Below, one piece after another: positions 15,629 to 24,901 of a stretch of 33,712 nucleotides of DNA. A program made the position numbers and the translations under genes. Origin of the DNA: a bacterium (lineage in GTDB: Bacteria > JACRDZ01 > JAQUKH01); assembly GCA_028719205.1 (NCBI GenBank), contig JAQUKH010000027.1, positions 1 to 33,712 of the forward strand, written 5' to 3'. The notes under the pieces were generated by a model that saw only the letters and a program-made list of their open reading frames with translations, made no database searches and was not told the DNA's origin. Each line of letters starts with the position of its first letter. Position 1 is the first letter of the stretch.

Positions 15629-16570
15629 ATGATGAAAGATTTAATTAATTTAAAAGATCTAAGCGCGAAAGAAATCAATGAACTCTTTAAATTAGCGTTC
15701 ACAATTAAAAAAAATAAGAAAAAATACAATCAGATCCTAACCGGGAAAACATTGGGATTGCTTTTTGCGAAACCTTCGACAAGAACGCGCGTTTCTTTTG
15801 AAGTCGCGATGCATCAGCTGGGTGGAGATACTATTTTTCTCCGGTCTAAAGAGCTCCAATTGAACAGGGGCGAAACGATCGCGGACACGGCTAAAGTGTT
15901 ATCGCGCTATCTGGACGGCCTTGTTATCAGGACCTTCTCCCAGGAAGAGGTTGAAGTTTTGGCAAAAGAATCCAGTATTCCCGTAATTAACGGTTTAACG
16001 GATAAATTCCATCCCTGCCAGGTTTTAACGGATTATTTTACATTGGTAGAAAAAGGGATCGATCTTAAAAAAATGAAATTCGCGTATGTCGGGGACGGTA
16101 ACAATGTCTGCCATTCATTAATGCAGGCCGCGGTAAAATTAGGAGTTGAATTTTGGGCGGCGGTGCCTGAAGGTTATGAGCCGGATAAGGATATTTTATG
16201 CGAAGTAAGCAGTGAAGCTGATAAAAACGGATCAAAAATACATCTGACTAATTCTCCTCAAGAGGCGGCTGAAAATGCCGATTGTATTTACACTGATGTA
16301 TGGGTCAGCATGGGCCAGGATGATTCAAAAGATAAGAAGATAAGTAAATTCAAAGATTTTCAGATAAATAACGCGTTGGTTAAACTTGCTAAGAAAAATT
16401 ATGTGATCATGCATTGCCTGCCCGCGCACCGTGAAGAAGAAATTACGAGTGAAGTATTAGATAGTAAAAATTCAATCGTATGGGATCAGGCGGAAAACAG
16501 GCTTCATCTGCAAAAGGCGATTCTTGTGACTTTAATGGGAGATAAACTTGAGTTAAACGGTTCCGATTAA
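15629..16570 (+). CDS. argF: Ornithine carbamoyltransferase ArgF
   Basis: A 313-aa trimer-type OTCase that makes citrulline from ornithine and carbamoyl phosphate. The carbamoyl-phosphate loop is KPSTRTRVSFE (STRTR 50-54). FHPCQVLTDY, YVGDGNNVCHSL and the ornithine-binding HCLPAHR (262-268) are all intact. The first of two ATGs (15629) lies 8 nt after GGGGAG and is preferred. The stop codon sits inside a short palindrome (TTCCGAT/ATCGGAA). Confidence 0.96.
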   Translation: MMKDLINLKDLSAKEINELFKLAFTIKKNKKKYNQILTGKTLGLLFAKPSTRTRVSFEVAMHQLGGDTIFLRSKELQLNRGETIADTAKVLSRYLDGLVIRTFSQEEVEVLAKESSIPVINGLTDKFHPCQVLTDYFTLVEKGIDLKKMKFAYVGDGNNVCHSLMQAAVKLGVEFWAAVPEGYEPDKDILCEVSSEADKNGSKIHLTNSPQEAAENADCIYTDVWVSMGQDDSKDKKISKFKDFQINNALVKLAKKNYVIMHCLPAHREEEITSEVLDSKNSIVWDQAENRLHLQKAILVTLMGDKLELNGSD

Positions 16571-16578
16571 TATCGGAA
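16561..16578. repeat. Small palindrome over the argF stop codon
   Basis: TTCCGAT (16561-16567) and ATCGGAA (16572-16578) form a perfect 7-bp stem with a TAAT loop that contains the argF stop. Only four T's follow after a few bases, so at best it is a weak terminator or an mRNA 3'-end protector in the arg transcript. Confidence 0.5.
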
Positions 16579-16595
16579 TCCGCTTTTACTCATTG

Positions 16596-16614
16596 TTATC
16601 CTCGAAGGGGATAA
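16596..16614 (+). promoter_or_regulatory. Hairpin covering the argG ribosome-binding site
   Basis: TTATCCTC (16596-16603) can pair with GGGGATAA (16607-16614) around a GAA loop, eight pairs including one G-U. The 3' arm is the argG Shine-Dalgarno (AAGGGGAT), 6 nt from the ATG at 16621. Folding would hide the ribosome site, so a translational control point inside the arg operon is possible. This rests on sequence pairing only. Confidence 0.5.
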
Positions 16615-16620
16615 AAAAAT

Positions 16621-17823
16621 ATGATAAAGAAGATCGTTGTCGCGTATTCAGGAGGATTGGATACCTCGGTAATTGTGCATTGGCTGAAAAATAAATATAA
16701 ATGCGAGATAATCGCTTTTTCCGCCGATGTCGGGCAGGGAGAGGATCTTGAACCTCTAAAGAAAAAAGCCATACAAACTGGAGCGAGCAGGATCTACATC
16801 GAGGATCTTAAAAATGAATTCGCCAATGAATATATTTTACCGGCGATATACGCGAACGCGGTTTATGAAAGTAATTATTTTATGGCAACGGCCCTGAGCA
16901 GGCCTCTGATCGCGAAACACCTGGTAAAGATCGCGTTAAAAGAAAAGGCTGACGCTATCGCCCATGGCTGCACAGGCAAAGGAAATGACCAGGTACGCCT
17001 GGAATTGGCGGTAATGAATCTTGCCCCTCAGTTAAAGATCTTGGCGCCGCTTCGGGATTGGGAGATGAAGTCCCGCGAAGAAGAGATGGCGTACGCTAAA
17101 AAATATAAAATTCCCGTAAAAGCGACAAAAAGATCTCCTTACAGTATTGATAAAAATATCTGGGGTGTAAGTATTGAATGCGGGCTTTTGGAAGACCCCT
17201 GGCAGGTTCCGCCTGAAGACGCCTATCAGATGACAAAATCTCCTCAAAAGGCCCCGGATAAACCGTTGGAAATTGAGATCGAGTTTGTTTCAGGGGTTCC
17301 GGTTAGATTGAACAACAAAAAATATGAACTGGTTGACCTGATCGAGGAATTAAATATTATTGGCGGCGGGTATGGAGTCGGTCGGACGGATATGGTCGAG
17401 AACCGGCTGGTCGGGATTAAATCCCGTGAAATATATGAAGCGCCGGCGGCTTTAATTATTAATAATGCTCACAAGGCCGTAGAAAGTTTAACACTGGACC
17501 GCGAAATGCTCCATTTTAAAGATCAATTAGTGACAAAGTACAGCGAGCTTATTTATTTCGGCCAGTGGTTTACCCCGCTTAGAGAGGCACTGGATGAATT
17601 TATCAGAAAAACTCAAAAATATGTTTCAGGAACTGTTCGGTTAAGATTATATAAAGGAAATTGTGAAGTAATAGGGCGTAAATCGCAATATTCATTATAT
17701 AAAAAAGATTTAGCAACCTATGATGAAGGCGACCTTTTTGATCATCGCTCGGCCGAAGGTTTTGTGAAACTCTGGGGTTTGCCCGGAAAGATCGTCGGGA
17801 TGAGGGACAAAAAAAATGGCTAA
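16621..17823 (+). CDS. argG: Argininosuccinate synthase ArgG
   Basis: A 400-aa enzyme that joins citrulline and aspartate using ATP. The N-terminal ATP pyrophosphatase loop AYSGGLDTS (8-16) is intact. Later blocks are YFMATALSRPLIAKHLV, AHGCTGKGNDQVRLE, REEEMAYAKKYKIPV, the SIDKNIWGVSIECG segment and GGGYGVGRTDMVENRLVG. It is separated from argF by 50 nt that hold two short hairpins, the widest gap in this run of arg genes. It overlaps argH by 8 nt. Confidence 0.97.
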   Translation: MIKKIVVAYSGGLDTSVIVHWLKNKYKCEIIAFSADVGQGEDLEPLKKKAIQTGASRIYIEDLKNEFANEYILPAIYANAVYESNYFMATALSRPLIAKHLVKIALKEKADAIAHGCTGKGNDQVRLELAVMNLAPQLKILAPLRDWEMKSREEEMAYAKKYKIPVKATKRSPYSIDKNIWGVSIECGLLEDPWQVPPEDAYQMTKSPQKAPDKPLEIEIEFVSGVPVRLNNKKYELVDLIEELNIIGGGYGVGRTDMVENRLVGIKSREIYEAPAALIINNAHKAVESLTLDREMLHFKDQLVTKYSELIYFGQWFTPLREALDEFIRKTQKYVSGTVRLRLYKGNCEVIGRKSQYSLYKKDLATYDEGDLFDHRSAEGFVKLWGLPGKIVGMRDKKNG

Positions 17824-19189
17824 TATTTTAAGAAATAAACGTTTTGAAAATGATGTCAGTAATTTGACCCTGGATTTTGTAGAATCGATTTCTTTTGATA
17901 AAAGGCTTGCCGGATATGATATCTCAGGAAGCCTGGCGCATGTTACAATGCTTTCGAAATGCAAGATCATCCCGAAAAATGACGCGGATAAAATAATAAA
18001 AGGATTAAAAGAAATTGGCCTTGAAATCGCGGAGGGAAAGTTCAGATTTAAAACGGAACTCGAGGATATTCACTTTAATATTGAATCACGGTTAAAAGAA
18101 AAAATCGGATCTGTCGCGGGAAAGCTTCATACGGCAAGAAGCAGGAATGACCAGGTGGCGCTGGACCTGCGTTTATTTTTGCGTGAAGAAGTAAAATTGC
18201 AGATCGTGCAGATAAAAAAAATGCAGCATATTTTATTAAATATAGCGGAGAAAAATATTGATCTGATAATGCCCGGATACACGCATCTCCAGCACGCGCA
18301 GCCGGTTTCACTGGCTCATCATTTTTTGGCGTATTATTTCATGTTCCAAAGAGATAAAGAAAGGCTGACAGAAACATTGACAAGGATAAATGTTATGCCT
18401 CTCGGTTCAGCAGCTCTGGCAGGAACGGCATTCCCGATCGACAGGAATTATACGGCAAAACTTCTTAATTTTCCTAAAATAGCAGAGAACAGCATGGACG
18501 CGGTTTCAGACCGTGATTTTGCCGTCGAATATTTATTTGATGCCTCCCTGATAATAATGCACCTGAGCAGGCTCAGCGAAGAATTAATATTATGGTCCAG
18601 CCAGGAATTCAGTTTTATTGAAATAAACGATGAGTTTACGACAGGAAGCAGTATTATGCCGCAGAAGAAAAATCCGGATATCTGTGAACTGGTAAGAGGG
18701 AAAACCGGCCGGGTTTATGGAAATCTTATCTCAATGCTTACAATAATGAAATCTCTTCCGATGACCTATAACAGGGACCTGCAGGAGGATAAGGAAGCTG
18801 TTTTTGATTCAGTGGATACTTTGGAAAAATGCCTGGAAATTTATATAGCGATGCTTCCAAAAATAAAATTTAATGAGAAAAATATGGCGCAGTCAGCGGC
18901 ACTAGGATTTCTTGAAGCTACGGAGATCGCCGATTATCTTGTCAGAGAAGGTATGCCGTTCCGTGACGCGCATTCAATAACCGGTAAAATTGTCCGCTAT
19001 TGCCTGAAAAATAATATAAGATTTCTGGACCTGGATATCGGAACATTCCGCTCATTCTCGGATTTGTTCAGGGATGACATTTATGAGCATGTTACTTTAA
19101 CCCAGTCTGTTGACAGTAAAAAGTCTTTTGGAGGGACTTCATTTAAAAATATCAAAGAAACGATCAGAAAAGAAAAAGGAAGGCTTTAA
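17816..19189 (+). CDS. argH: Argininosuccinate lyase ArgH
   Basis: A 457-aa fumarase/aspartase-superfamily enzyme that splits argininosuccinate to arginine and fumarate. Family blocks are HTARSRNDQVALDLRLFLRE, PGYTHLQHAQPVSLAHH, and the flexible signature loop GSSIMPQKKNP (277-287) with its catalytic serine. It is of normal length, with no fused acetyltransferase domain of the kind some ArgH proteins carry, so acetylglutamate synthesis is not supplied here. The start ATG lies within the argG end (8-nt overlap), suggesting translational coupling. Confidence 0.97.
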   Translation: MANILRNKRFENDVSNLTLDFVESISFDKRLAGYDISGSLAHVTMLSKCKIIPKNDADKIIKGLKEIGLEIAEGKFRFKTELEDIHFNIESRLKEKIGSVAGKLHTARSRNDQVALDLRLFLREEVKLQIVQIKKMQHILLNIAEKNIDLIMPGYTHLQHAQPVSLAHHFLAYYFMFQRDKERLTETLTRINVMPLGSAALAGTAFPIDRNYTAKLLNFPKIAENSMDAVSDRDFAVEYLFDASLIIMHLSRLSEELILWSSQEFSFIEINDEFTTGSSIMPQKKNPDICELVRGKTGRVYGNLISMLTIMKSLPMTYNRDLQEDKEAVFDSVDTLEKCLEIYIAMLPKIKFNEKNMAQSAALGFLEATEIADYLVREGMPFRDAHSITGKIVRYCLKNNIRFLDLDIGTFRSFSDLFRDDIYEHVTLTQSVDSKKSFGGTSFKNIKETIRKEKGRL

Positions 19190-19193
19190 AATA

Positions 19194-19790
19194 ATGGATC
19201 TATGCAGGGACGTGATATTGAAAGAACTTAGAAAGATCCAGGGACGGGAACTTTTTACACATTCAAAAGCGACAAGCCAGATGGCTGTCAGCCTCGCTGA
19301 AAATCTGAATATAAAAAACCCATCATTAAAAATTGATATAAAAAAAGTTGAAATAGCTTCTCTGCTCCATGACTGGGCAAAAGGATTTTCGAAAAGCAAA
19401 CTGATAGGCCTCGCGAAAAAATATAAATTAAATATTGATGATTTTGAATTAAAAAATCCGGGGCTGCTGCATGGGCCTGTAGGCGCCGCGGTAGTGGAAA
19501 AGAAATTAGGCGTTAAAGACAGGGTAATACTGAAGGCCATAAAAAATCATACTACGGGTGACAGCAGTATGAGCGTTTTTGATAAAATAATTTTCGTCGC
19601 TGATCATATTGAGATGAACCGTGATTACCGTATGGTAGAAGAAATACGCGGTATAGCGGTAGATGATTTTAAACAGGCGGTCATTATGGTGATCGAGAAT
19701 AAAATATTTTATGTTTTGCAAAAAAGGGCCCTGCTTCATCCAAAAACAATATCCGCGTGGAACGCGGCCATTAAAGAACAAAGGAGATAA
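19194..19790 (+). CDS. yqeK: YqeK-family HD-domain nucleotide hydrolase
   Basis: A 198-aa HD-domain protein of the YqeK family, members of which hydrolyse diadenosine tetraphosphate symmetrically to ADP. Metal-site residues are visible: His23 (FTHSKATSQMA), HD at 59-60 (LLHDWAKG), LLHGPVGA, IKNHTTGD, and FVADHIEMNRDY. The longer frame from 19110 lies inside argH and lacks a ribosome site. ATG 19194 follows AAGGAAGG and starts at the conserved region. The pairing yqeK then rsfS is a widely conserved gene order, which supports both calls. Confidence 0.9.
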   Translation: MDLCRDVILKELRKIQGRELFTHSKATSQMAVSLAENLNIKNPSLKIDIKKVEIASLLHDWAKGFSKSKLIGLAKKYKLNIDDFELKNPGLLHGPVGAAVVEKKLGVKDRVILKAIKNHTTGDSSMSVFDKIIFVADHIEMNRDYRMVEEIRGIAVDDFKQAVIMVIENKIFYVLQKRALLHPKTISAWNAAIKEQRR

Positions 19791-19792
19791 AA

Positions 19793-20152
19793 TTGGCGAG
19801 ACCAAAAAAAGATTCGACTGAGTATTATGTTGCAATGATCAAAAAGGTAATTGAGGATAAAAAGGGCAATGATATCGTAACCCTTGATATGAAGGGTTTC
19901 TCTTTTACCGATTATTTTATAATAGCGAGCGGTGAAACCGCGATACAGTTGAACGCGATCGCGGACGAAATGATAATTAAACTTGATGAACACGGCAAGT
20001 CTCACTGCCGCCGTGAAGGAAAACAGGATTCAAAATGGATCCTGCTGGATTTTGGAGATATCGTTGTGCATTTATTTGAAGAGAACGTAAGAAAATATTT
20101 TAACCTCGAAAGGCTTTGGTATAAGGAAAAGCCTAAGGCTAAAAAGGAATAA
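19793..20152 (+). CDS. rsfS: Ribosome silencing factor RsfS
   Basis: A 119-aa Iojap/RsfS protein that binds uL14 on the large ribosomal subunit and blocks subunit joining when nutrients are short. Key blocks are GFSFTDYFIIASGETAIQLNAIADE, KSHCRREGK, WILLDFGDIVVHLF and FNLERLW. The start is a TTG, decided by AAGGAG (19781-19786) 6 nt upstream; there is no early ATG. It lies 2 nt after yqeK. Confidence 0.95.
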   Translation: MARPKKDSTEYYVAMIKKVIEDKKGNDIVTLDMKGFSFTDYFIIASGETAIQLNAIADEMIIKLDEHGKSHCRREGKQDSKWILLDFGDIVVHLFEENVRKYFNLERLWYKEKPKAKKE

Positions 20153-20154
20153 TA

Positions 20155-21849
20155 ATGCGGGAAAAGATCAAAGAAGAATTATCCCGAAAGATTAGAGACG
20201 CCGCCGGTAAATATATTTTAGAGTTAAAACTGGATCTGACGGTAATGCCTCACATAAACCTGGAATCTCCGAAAGACAAGGCGCACGGGGATTTCGCGTC
20301 CAACATCGCTCTGCAATTATCTAAACAGTTGAAACTTGCGCCGCGTATTATCGCTGAAGCGATCATTAAATATTTTGATCCTGATTGTTCATGGATAAAA
20401 AAGAAGGAGATAGCGGGGCCGGGGTTTATCAATTTTTATCTTCATGATTCATGGCTTTTTGAAATAATACCGGAGGTGATAAAACAGAAAAAGAAATATG
20501 GTTCCTCCGATATCGGGAAGAATCAAAAAGTAATGGTTGAATTTGTAAGCGCGAATCCTACGGGGCCTTTACATGTGGGGCATGGCAGGGGAGCTGTTGT
20601 CGGTGATGTAATAGCGAATATTATGGAATTCGCGGGTTTTTCTGTGACACGGGAATTTTATATAAATGATACCGGTAACCAGATGGAATTATTGGGACTT
20701 TCTGCATGGATAAGATACCAGGAGTTGCTGGGAGAAGAAATAAAATTCCCGGATAACGGTTATAAAGGGGATTATATAAAAGATATCGCGAAGCAATTTT
20801 TTGCAAAATATAAGGATAACTATAAACGCGGCGCGAAAGAAGAATATCCGGGTAAAACAAATATTAAGATATTTTCAAAATTTACAGGGAATTATATTTT
20901 AAAAAATATTAAAGAAGACCTTAACATATTCGGCGTTAAATTTGATAATTGGTTCACGGAAAAATCTCTTCATGAATCCGGGCAGGTTAAAAGTGCCATT
21001 GAAGAGCTTCGGCAAAAAGGTTATATTTATGAGCAGGATGGAGCTCAATGGTTCAAATCGACTGTGTTCGGTGATGATAAAGACAGGGTTGTCATTACAA
21101 AAGAGAACAAAACAACTTACTTCGCCGCGGATATCGCGTATCATAGAAATAAATATGAAAGAGGCTTTGACAAATTAATTGATATCTGGGGCGCGGATCA
21201 CCATGGCTATATTAAAAGAGTAAAAGCTGTTGTTGAGGCCTTTGGCCATCCGTATGATTCCCTGGACATTATCATGATACAACTGGTATCGCTTATGAGA
21301 AATGGCGTGCCCGTTTCCATGTCCAAAAGGGACGCGGAATTTGTGACGTTAAAAGAGATCATAGATGAAGTGGGAAGCGATGTTTCCAGATTTTTCTTTT
21401 TAATGAGGAGCTGTGACAGTGACCTGGAATTTGACCTGGAACTCGCTAAAAAAGAGTCTATGGAAAATCCTGTTTATTATATCCAGTACGCGTATGCCCG
21501 GATCTCAAGTATTTTCAGGGAAATGGAAAATCAAAAAATAAAATTAGTTCCGTTAAGCAAGATTGACTTTAATGAATTAAAAGAGGAACATGAGACCGAA
21601 CTTGTAAAAAAACTGGCTTGTTTCCCCGGGCTTCTTGTCCAATGCGCGGCCGCACATGAGCCGCATCATTTAACAAAGTATCTTCAGGAACTTGCCGGTA
21701 TATTCCACGGTTATTATAAAAAACATAAGGTGCTTTTGCCTGATCAAAAAGGGAAAATGCAGGCAAGGCTTTATCTTGTAAAATCCGTTAAGCAGGTCAT
21801 TGAAAATGGCCTTGAGCTTATGGGTGTTTCACTTCCCGAAAAAATGTAA
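20155..21849 (+). CDS. argS: Arginine--tRNA ligase ArgS
   Basis: A class I aminoacyl-tRNA synthetase of 564 aa. The N-terminal Add-1 domain (about 1-110, with HGDFASNIALQLSK) is followed by the catalytic core with the HIGH-type motif HVGH (140-143) in ANPTGPLHVGHGRG. DTGNQMELLG, VWGADHHG-type IDIWGADHHGYIKR and the KMSKS-like loop SMSKR (388-392) follow. The helical anticodon-binding domain fills the rest, ending with the usual VSLPEKM. It uses the product of the upstream argBDFGH genes. It begins 2 nt after rsfS, and its stop overlaps the next start (TAATG). Confidence 0.97.
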   Translation: MREKIKEELSRKIRDAAGKYILELKLDLTVMPHINLESPKDKAHGDFASNIALQLSKQLKLAPRIIAEAIIKYFDPDCSWIKKKEIAGPGFINFYLHDSWLFEIIPEVIKQKKKYGSSDIGKNQKVMVEFVSANPTGPLHVGHGRGAVVGDVIANIMEFAGFSVTREFYINDTGNQMELLGLSAWIRYQELLGEEIKFPDNGYKGDYIKDIAKQFFAKYKDNYKRGAKEEYPGKTNIKIFSKFTGNYILKNIKEDLNIFGVKFDNWFTEKSLHESGQVKSAIEELRQKGYIYEQDGAQWFKSTVFGDDKDRVVITKENKTTYFAADIAYHRNKYERGFDKLIDIWGADHHGYIKRVKAVVEAFGHPYDSLDIIMIQLVSLMRNGVPVSMSKRDAEFVTLKEIIDEVGSDVSRFFFLMRSCDSDLEFDLELAKKESMENPVYYIQYAYARISSIFREMENQKIKLVPLSKIDFNELKEEHETELVKKLACFPGLLVQCAAAHEPHHLTKYLQELAGIFHGYYKKHKVLLPDQKGKMQARLYLVKSVKQVIENGLELMGVSLPEKM

Positions 21850-22397
21850 TGGAAAAACAACGGCCTAATTCAGAAAATAGCAGTATATTCGGTAAGATCG
21901 TTAATTACCTGGTTATTATAACTATATTTTTCGGATTAGGATATTGGTGTGGAAAGCAAAATTATACTTACCAGACCGCGATAGATTTTCTCTCCTCTAA
22001 AAAACCGGGCATAAAAAAGGCCGTAAAACCAAAATCGGAAGAAGAAATTCCGGATGACCTGACTTATAATAAAAGTTTAAAAGATAATGATGAAATATTA
22101 TTGCCGTCTGAAAAACTTAAAGCGGGTAAAAAAGAAAGCCCGATTGAAGATAAAATAATAGTAAAACCGGTCACTCTGCAATTAGCTTCTTATAAAAAAG
22201 AAATTAATGCTATAGATCACGTTAAAAAATTAAATATGGTCGGCCTGAAGCCTTATGTAAAAAAGTATGACCTGAAAAAGCAGGGTATATGGTACAGGGT
22301 TTTATGGGGCGATTTTGAATCAAAAGAGGCCGCGTTGGAATACGCGGACCAGAATTTTAAGCCGCTTAATATATATTATATGGCTGTTGAAAAATGA
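21849..22397 (+). CDS. Single-pass membrane protein with C-terminal SPOR domain
   Basis: A 182-aa protein with a short cytoplasmic N-terminus, one TM helix (about 17-35) and a low-complexity Lys/Glu-rich linker (about 50-108). Residues 112-182 form a SPOR-like domain: VTLQLASYKKEINAIDHV, then GIWYRVLWGDFESKEAALEYA. SPOR domains bind denuded glycan strands of peptidoglycan, often at the division septum, so a cell-wall or division role is likely. The start shares a base with the argS stop. It also overlaps the next gene by 4 nt (ATGA), so all three are translationally coupled. Confidence 0.85.
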   Translation: MEKQRPNSENSSIFGKIVNYLVIITIFFGLGYWCGKQNYTYQTAIDFLSSKKPGIKKAVKPKSEEEIPDDLTYNKSLKDNDEILLPSEKLKAGKKESPIEDKIIVKPVTLQLASYKKEINAIDHVKKLNMVGLKPYVKKYDLKKQGIWYRVLWGDFESKEAALEYADQNFKPLNIYYMAVEK

Positions 22398-24304
22398 GAA
22401 TTATAAAATTTACAATATTCTTGTTGTTAATTTTATCCTGTGTATATGCCCAGGATGTTGAATTTGGAAAAGTGGAACAGGGCCAGTTAGATTCCTTCCG
22501 TTTTAATCAGAAACAAATAGATTTTTTAAAGTCAAACGGGTTTGTAATAGTTAAAAGATCCGAACCTGTGATCAATTTTAATGACGTTTATCAATATAAT
22601 CTGGATCACGACATTCCTAATTATGTAACGATCGATTCAATCCTGAATACTACCTCAAAGATAATACATAAATATTTATGGCTTATTGAAACAGAGCATT
22701 TATATCCGGATCTGATCTCGCTTTCAAAAGCCCTGTACGAAAGTTCATTAGATTATTATAAAAATGCCGGTGACCCGAAATTAAAAACAGCCGCGCTGGA
22801 TAATTGCTGTTTCTTCGCCGTGGCAATGGCAATTGCTGATGAAAAATTTGTTCCGCCTTTGGAAATAAAGAGCAAAGTTATGGCAGAAATCGAGCTGCTT
22901 AAGGCTGAGAAGGGTGTAAATAAATCTCCGTTATTTCAGGTGAATGATGATTATTCTTATTTCGCTCCAACTGCTTATTACCGGGCTTCAAAGAATTTGA
23001 GCAGCTATTTTAAGATAAAAGAGTGGTTCAGCAGAAAAAGTTTTATTCTTGAAACGGATGTGACCAGGGAATTGAAGGCGTCAAATATTCTGCATAATGC
23101 CAGGTGCTCCTTATTGATATATCTTGCGATAAATGAAGGAAAAACAGAGACAGATAAAACAAAGAGTATCTGGGAGAAAATTAATCAGTTGTATTCTTTG
23201 TTCTTTCAACGCGATGAAAAATATAATTTTTTCGATTATGACCATGTTTGTTTTAAGATATTCAGCGGCCCGCCTTCAATAAACCAGTTAAAAGATGACA
23301 GAATGATAGAAAACTTTCTGGCCGAATTAAAAAAATACCGGAAATACAGCCTTCGAACGCAGCCTGCTCAATATGTCCTTTTTAACGCCCAGATATCTTT
23401 TAATAAATATTTATTATCCCTGCGAAAAGATCCGTCCGATTTTTCAGATCTCATTAATATATTTGGTATACCGGGAGATAATGGGATTCAGGAAAACGCG
23501 GATGTGATAAAACAGATAAAAAATATGGAAGAAAATTACTGGTTTACAAGTATAGAGATACGCAAAAAAACATGGAACGCCATTCCTGCCTCGTTTAAAT
23601 TGACTAATCCGTTAAAAATAAATAACAGATTATGGAATAAAAGAATATATTATTCATCTCTAGGTTCATGGATCGATATGACTGAAAGTAAATTAACAGG
23701 AGTGAAAAGCCCTGTAAAAATGGAAAACGCGAGATCAGGCAATATTAAATATACCCGTGGTTTTGTTGACCCTTATCCTGAAATATACCTCGCGGAGAGG
23801 GATGTAATAAAAACATTAATAAATAAATTAGCCTCATATAAAATTTTGTCGGAAAAGGCGGATGATAATTTGAATAGATATATCAGCCTTCTTGAGTTTT
23901 TATCAAAACTTTCGGAAAAAGAAATTGAGGGGAAAAGGCCTGTCAATTCTGATGAGTATCGCACAATATGGAAAATTGGTAACGAGTTAAAAGAGGTATC
24001 AAAACTTTCCGACAACTTTGAAAGCCAGTTGTTTTACGAAACTGAACAAACAGTCGCTCAAGCCGCTTTGATCGGAGATAACGGTAAAAAACAAAATATG
24101 GAAGCCGCCCTGGGTAATCCGCTCTTTTTATATGTTTTGATACCGGATGGTTCAAATTACAGTATCGCCTGCGGCCCCATTTTTTCATATTACGAATTTA
24201 ACCTGCCTGATGATAAAATTATAACAGACAATGAATGGATCGAATTGCTGTCGTTGCGTTCCCCCGCGTTTCCCGCATGGATGAAAGATATGATATATGA
24301 ATGA
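22394..24304 (+). CDS. DUF3160 family exported protein, unknown function
   Basis: A 636-aa protein with a signal peptide (1-19; VYA|QDVEF). FRFNQKQIDFLKSNGFVIVK, YQYNLDHDIPNYVTIDSIL and the mainly alpha-helical body with SLGSWIDMTESKL (a W-x-ELRHDT-like block in relatives) fit DUF3160. Family members are extracytoplasmic and uncharacterised. ILSC near the signal end is a poor lipobox, so ordinary signal peptidase cleavage is more likely. It ends the long operon; 102 nt without a gene follow. Its link to arginine genes is probably only positional. Confidence 0.8.
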   Translation: MRIIKFTIFLLLILSCVYAQDVEFGKVEQGQLDSFRFNQKQIDFLKSNGFVIVKRSEPVINFNDVYQYNLDHDIPNYVTIDSILNTTSKIIHKYLWLIETEHLYPDLISLSKALYESSLDYYKNAGDPKLKTAALDNCCFFAVAMAIADEKFVPPLEIKSKVMAEIELLKAEKGVNKSPLFQVNDDYSYFAPTAYYRASKNLSSYFKIKEWFSRKSFILETDVTRELKASNILHNARCSLLIYLAINEGKTETDKTKSIWEKINQLYSLFFQRDEKYNFFDYDHVCFKIFSGPPSINQLKDDRMIENFLAELKKYRKYSLRTQPAQYVLFNAQISFNKYLLSLRKDPSDFSDLINIFGIPGDNGIQENADVIKQIKNMEENYWFTSIEIRKKTWNAIPASFKLTNPLKINNRLWNKRIYYSSLGSWIDMTESKLTGVKSPVKMENARSGNIKYTRGFVDPYPEIYLAERDVIKTLINKLASYKILSEKADDNLNRYISLLEFLSKLSEKEIEGKRPVNSDEYRTIWKIGNELKEVSKLSDNFESQLFYETEQTVAQAALIGDNGKKQNMEAALGNPLFLYVLIPDGSNYSIACGPIFSYYEFNLPDDKIITDNEWIELLSLRSPAFPAWMKDMIYE

Positions 24305-24348
24305 AGGAATCATAAATGCTCAATAAAATATTGTATAATTGTAAGACA

Positions 24349-24377
24349 TTGCATTAAAAATATATATTTGATATACT
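24349..24377 (+). promoter_or_regulatory. Weak candidate promoter for the nucleotidyltransferase pair
   Basis: TTGCAT (24349-24354), a 17-bp spacer and TATACT (24372-24377). The -35 matches consensus at only three bases, but spacing is ideal and the region is very AT-rich. The rest of the 24305-24406 gap shows no other feature. Confidence 0.35.
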
Positions 24378-24406
24378 GTAAATATATTTATATTGAGGGG
24401 AAATAA

Positions 24407-24901
24407 ATGCAATATGATGCCATTTTTAGAAAATTTAATGAATTAGATATAGAATACATAGTGGTAGGAGGATTGGCGGTAAATTTTCAGGGAGTTCCAC
24501 GGCTTACATACGATATTGATCTATTAATTTATTTTTCGCAGAAGAATGTGAAAAAACTTGTTAATCAATTATTGGAATGGGGATATAAACCAAAAGTTCC
24601 AGTTGATCCTTTTGATTTTGCTGATGAGACAATAAGAAAAAAATGGATAACTGAAAAAAATATGAAAGCATTTAATTTTTATAATGAAAAATCGCCCATT
24701 GCTGAAATCGATATTATTATCGATTCCCCTGTAAATTATTCTCAAGCTAAGAAAGATATTGTAAAGGTAAAACTGTATGATTTAGAAATTCCAGTCATAT
24801 CAATTCCAGATTTAATTAAGATGAAAGAATTTGCCGGAAGAAAACAGGACCTTATGGATATAGAGCATTTAAAGAGAATAGAAAATTATGAAAAAAAATA
24901 A
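24407..24901 (+). CDS. Nucleotidyltransferase of the AbiEii/DUF6036-like type
   Basis: A 164-aa Pol-beta-superfamily nucleotidyltransferase. The core is EYIVVGGLAVNFQGVPRLT followed by YDIDLL, with GG at 21-22 and metal Asp36 and Asp38; a third acidic residue is Asp102 (AEIDIII). The C-terminal IPVISIPDLIKMKEFAGRKQDLMDIEHL matches the conserved end of AbiEii-like and related proteins found in toxin-antitoxin or accessory settings. The ribosome site is GAGGGGAA. Base composition is richer in A/T than in the arg operon, suggesting recent transfer. It overlaps a small gene downstream by 14 nt. A toxin or antitoxin role is possible but unproven. Confidence 0.78.
   Translation: MQYDAIFRKFNELDIEYIVVGGLAVNFQGVPRLTYDIDLLIYFSQKNVKKLVNQLLEWGYKPKVPVDPFDFADETIRKKWITEKNMKAFNFYNEKSPIAEIDIIIDSPVNYSQAKKDIVKVKLYDLEIPVISIPDLIKMKEFAGRKQDLMDIEHLKRIENYEKK

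Noticed and set aside
24331-24340. TATAAT-like motif as a second promoter before the nucleotidyltransferase
   Set aside because: No -35-like hexamer at proper distance; the 24349-24377 pair has better spacing.
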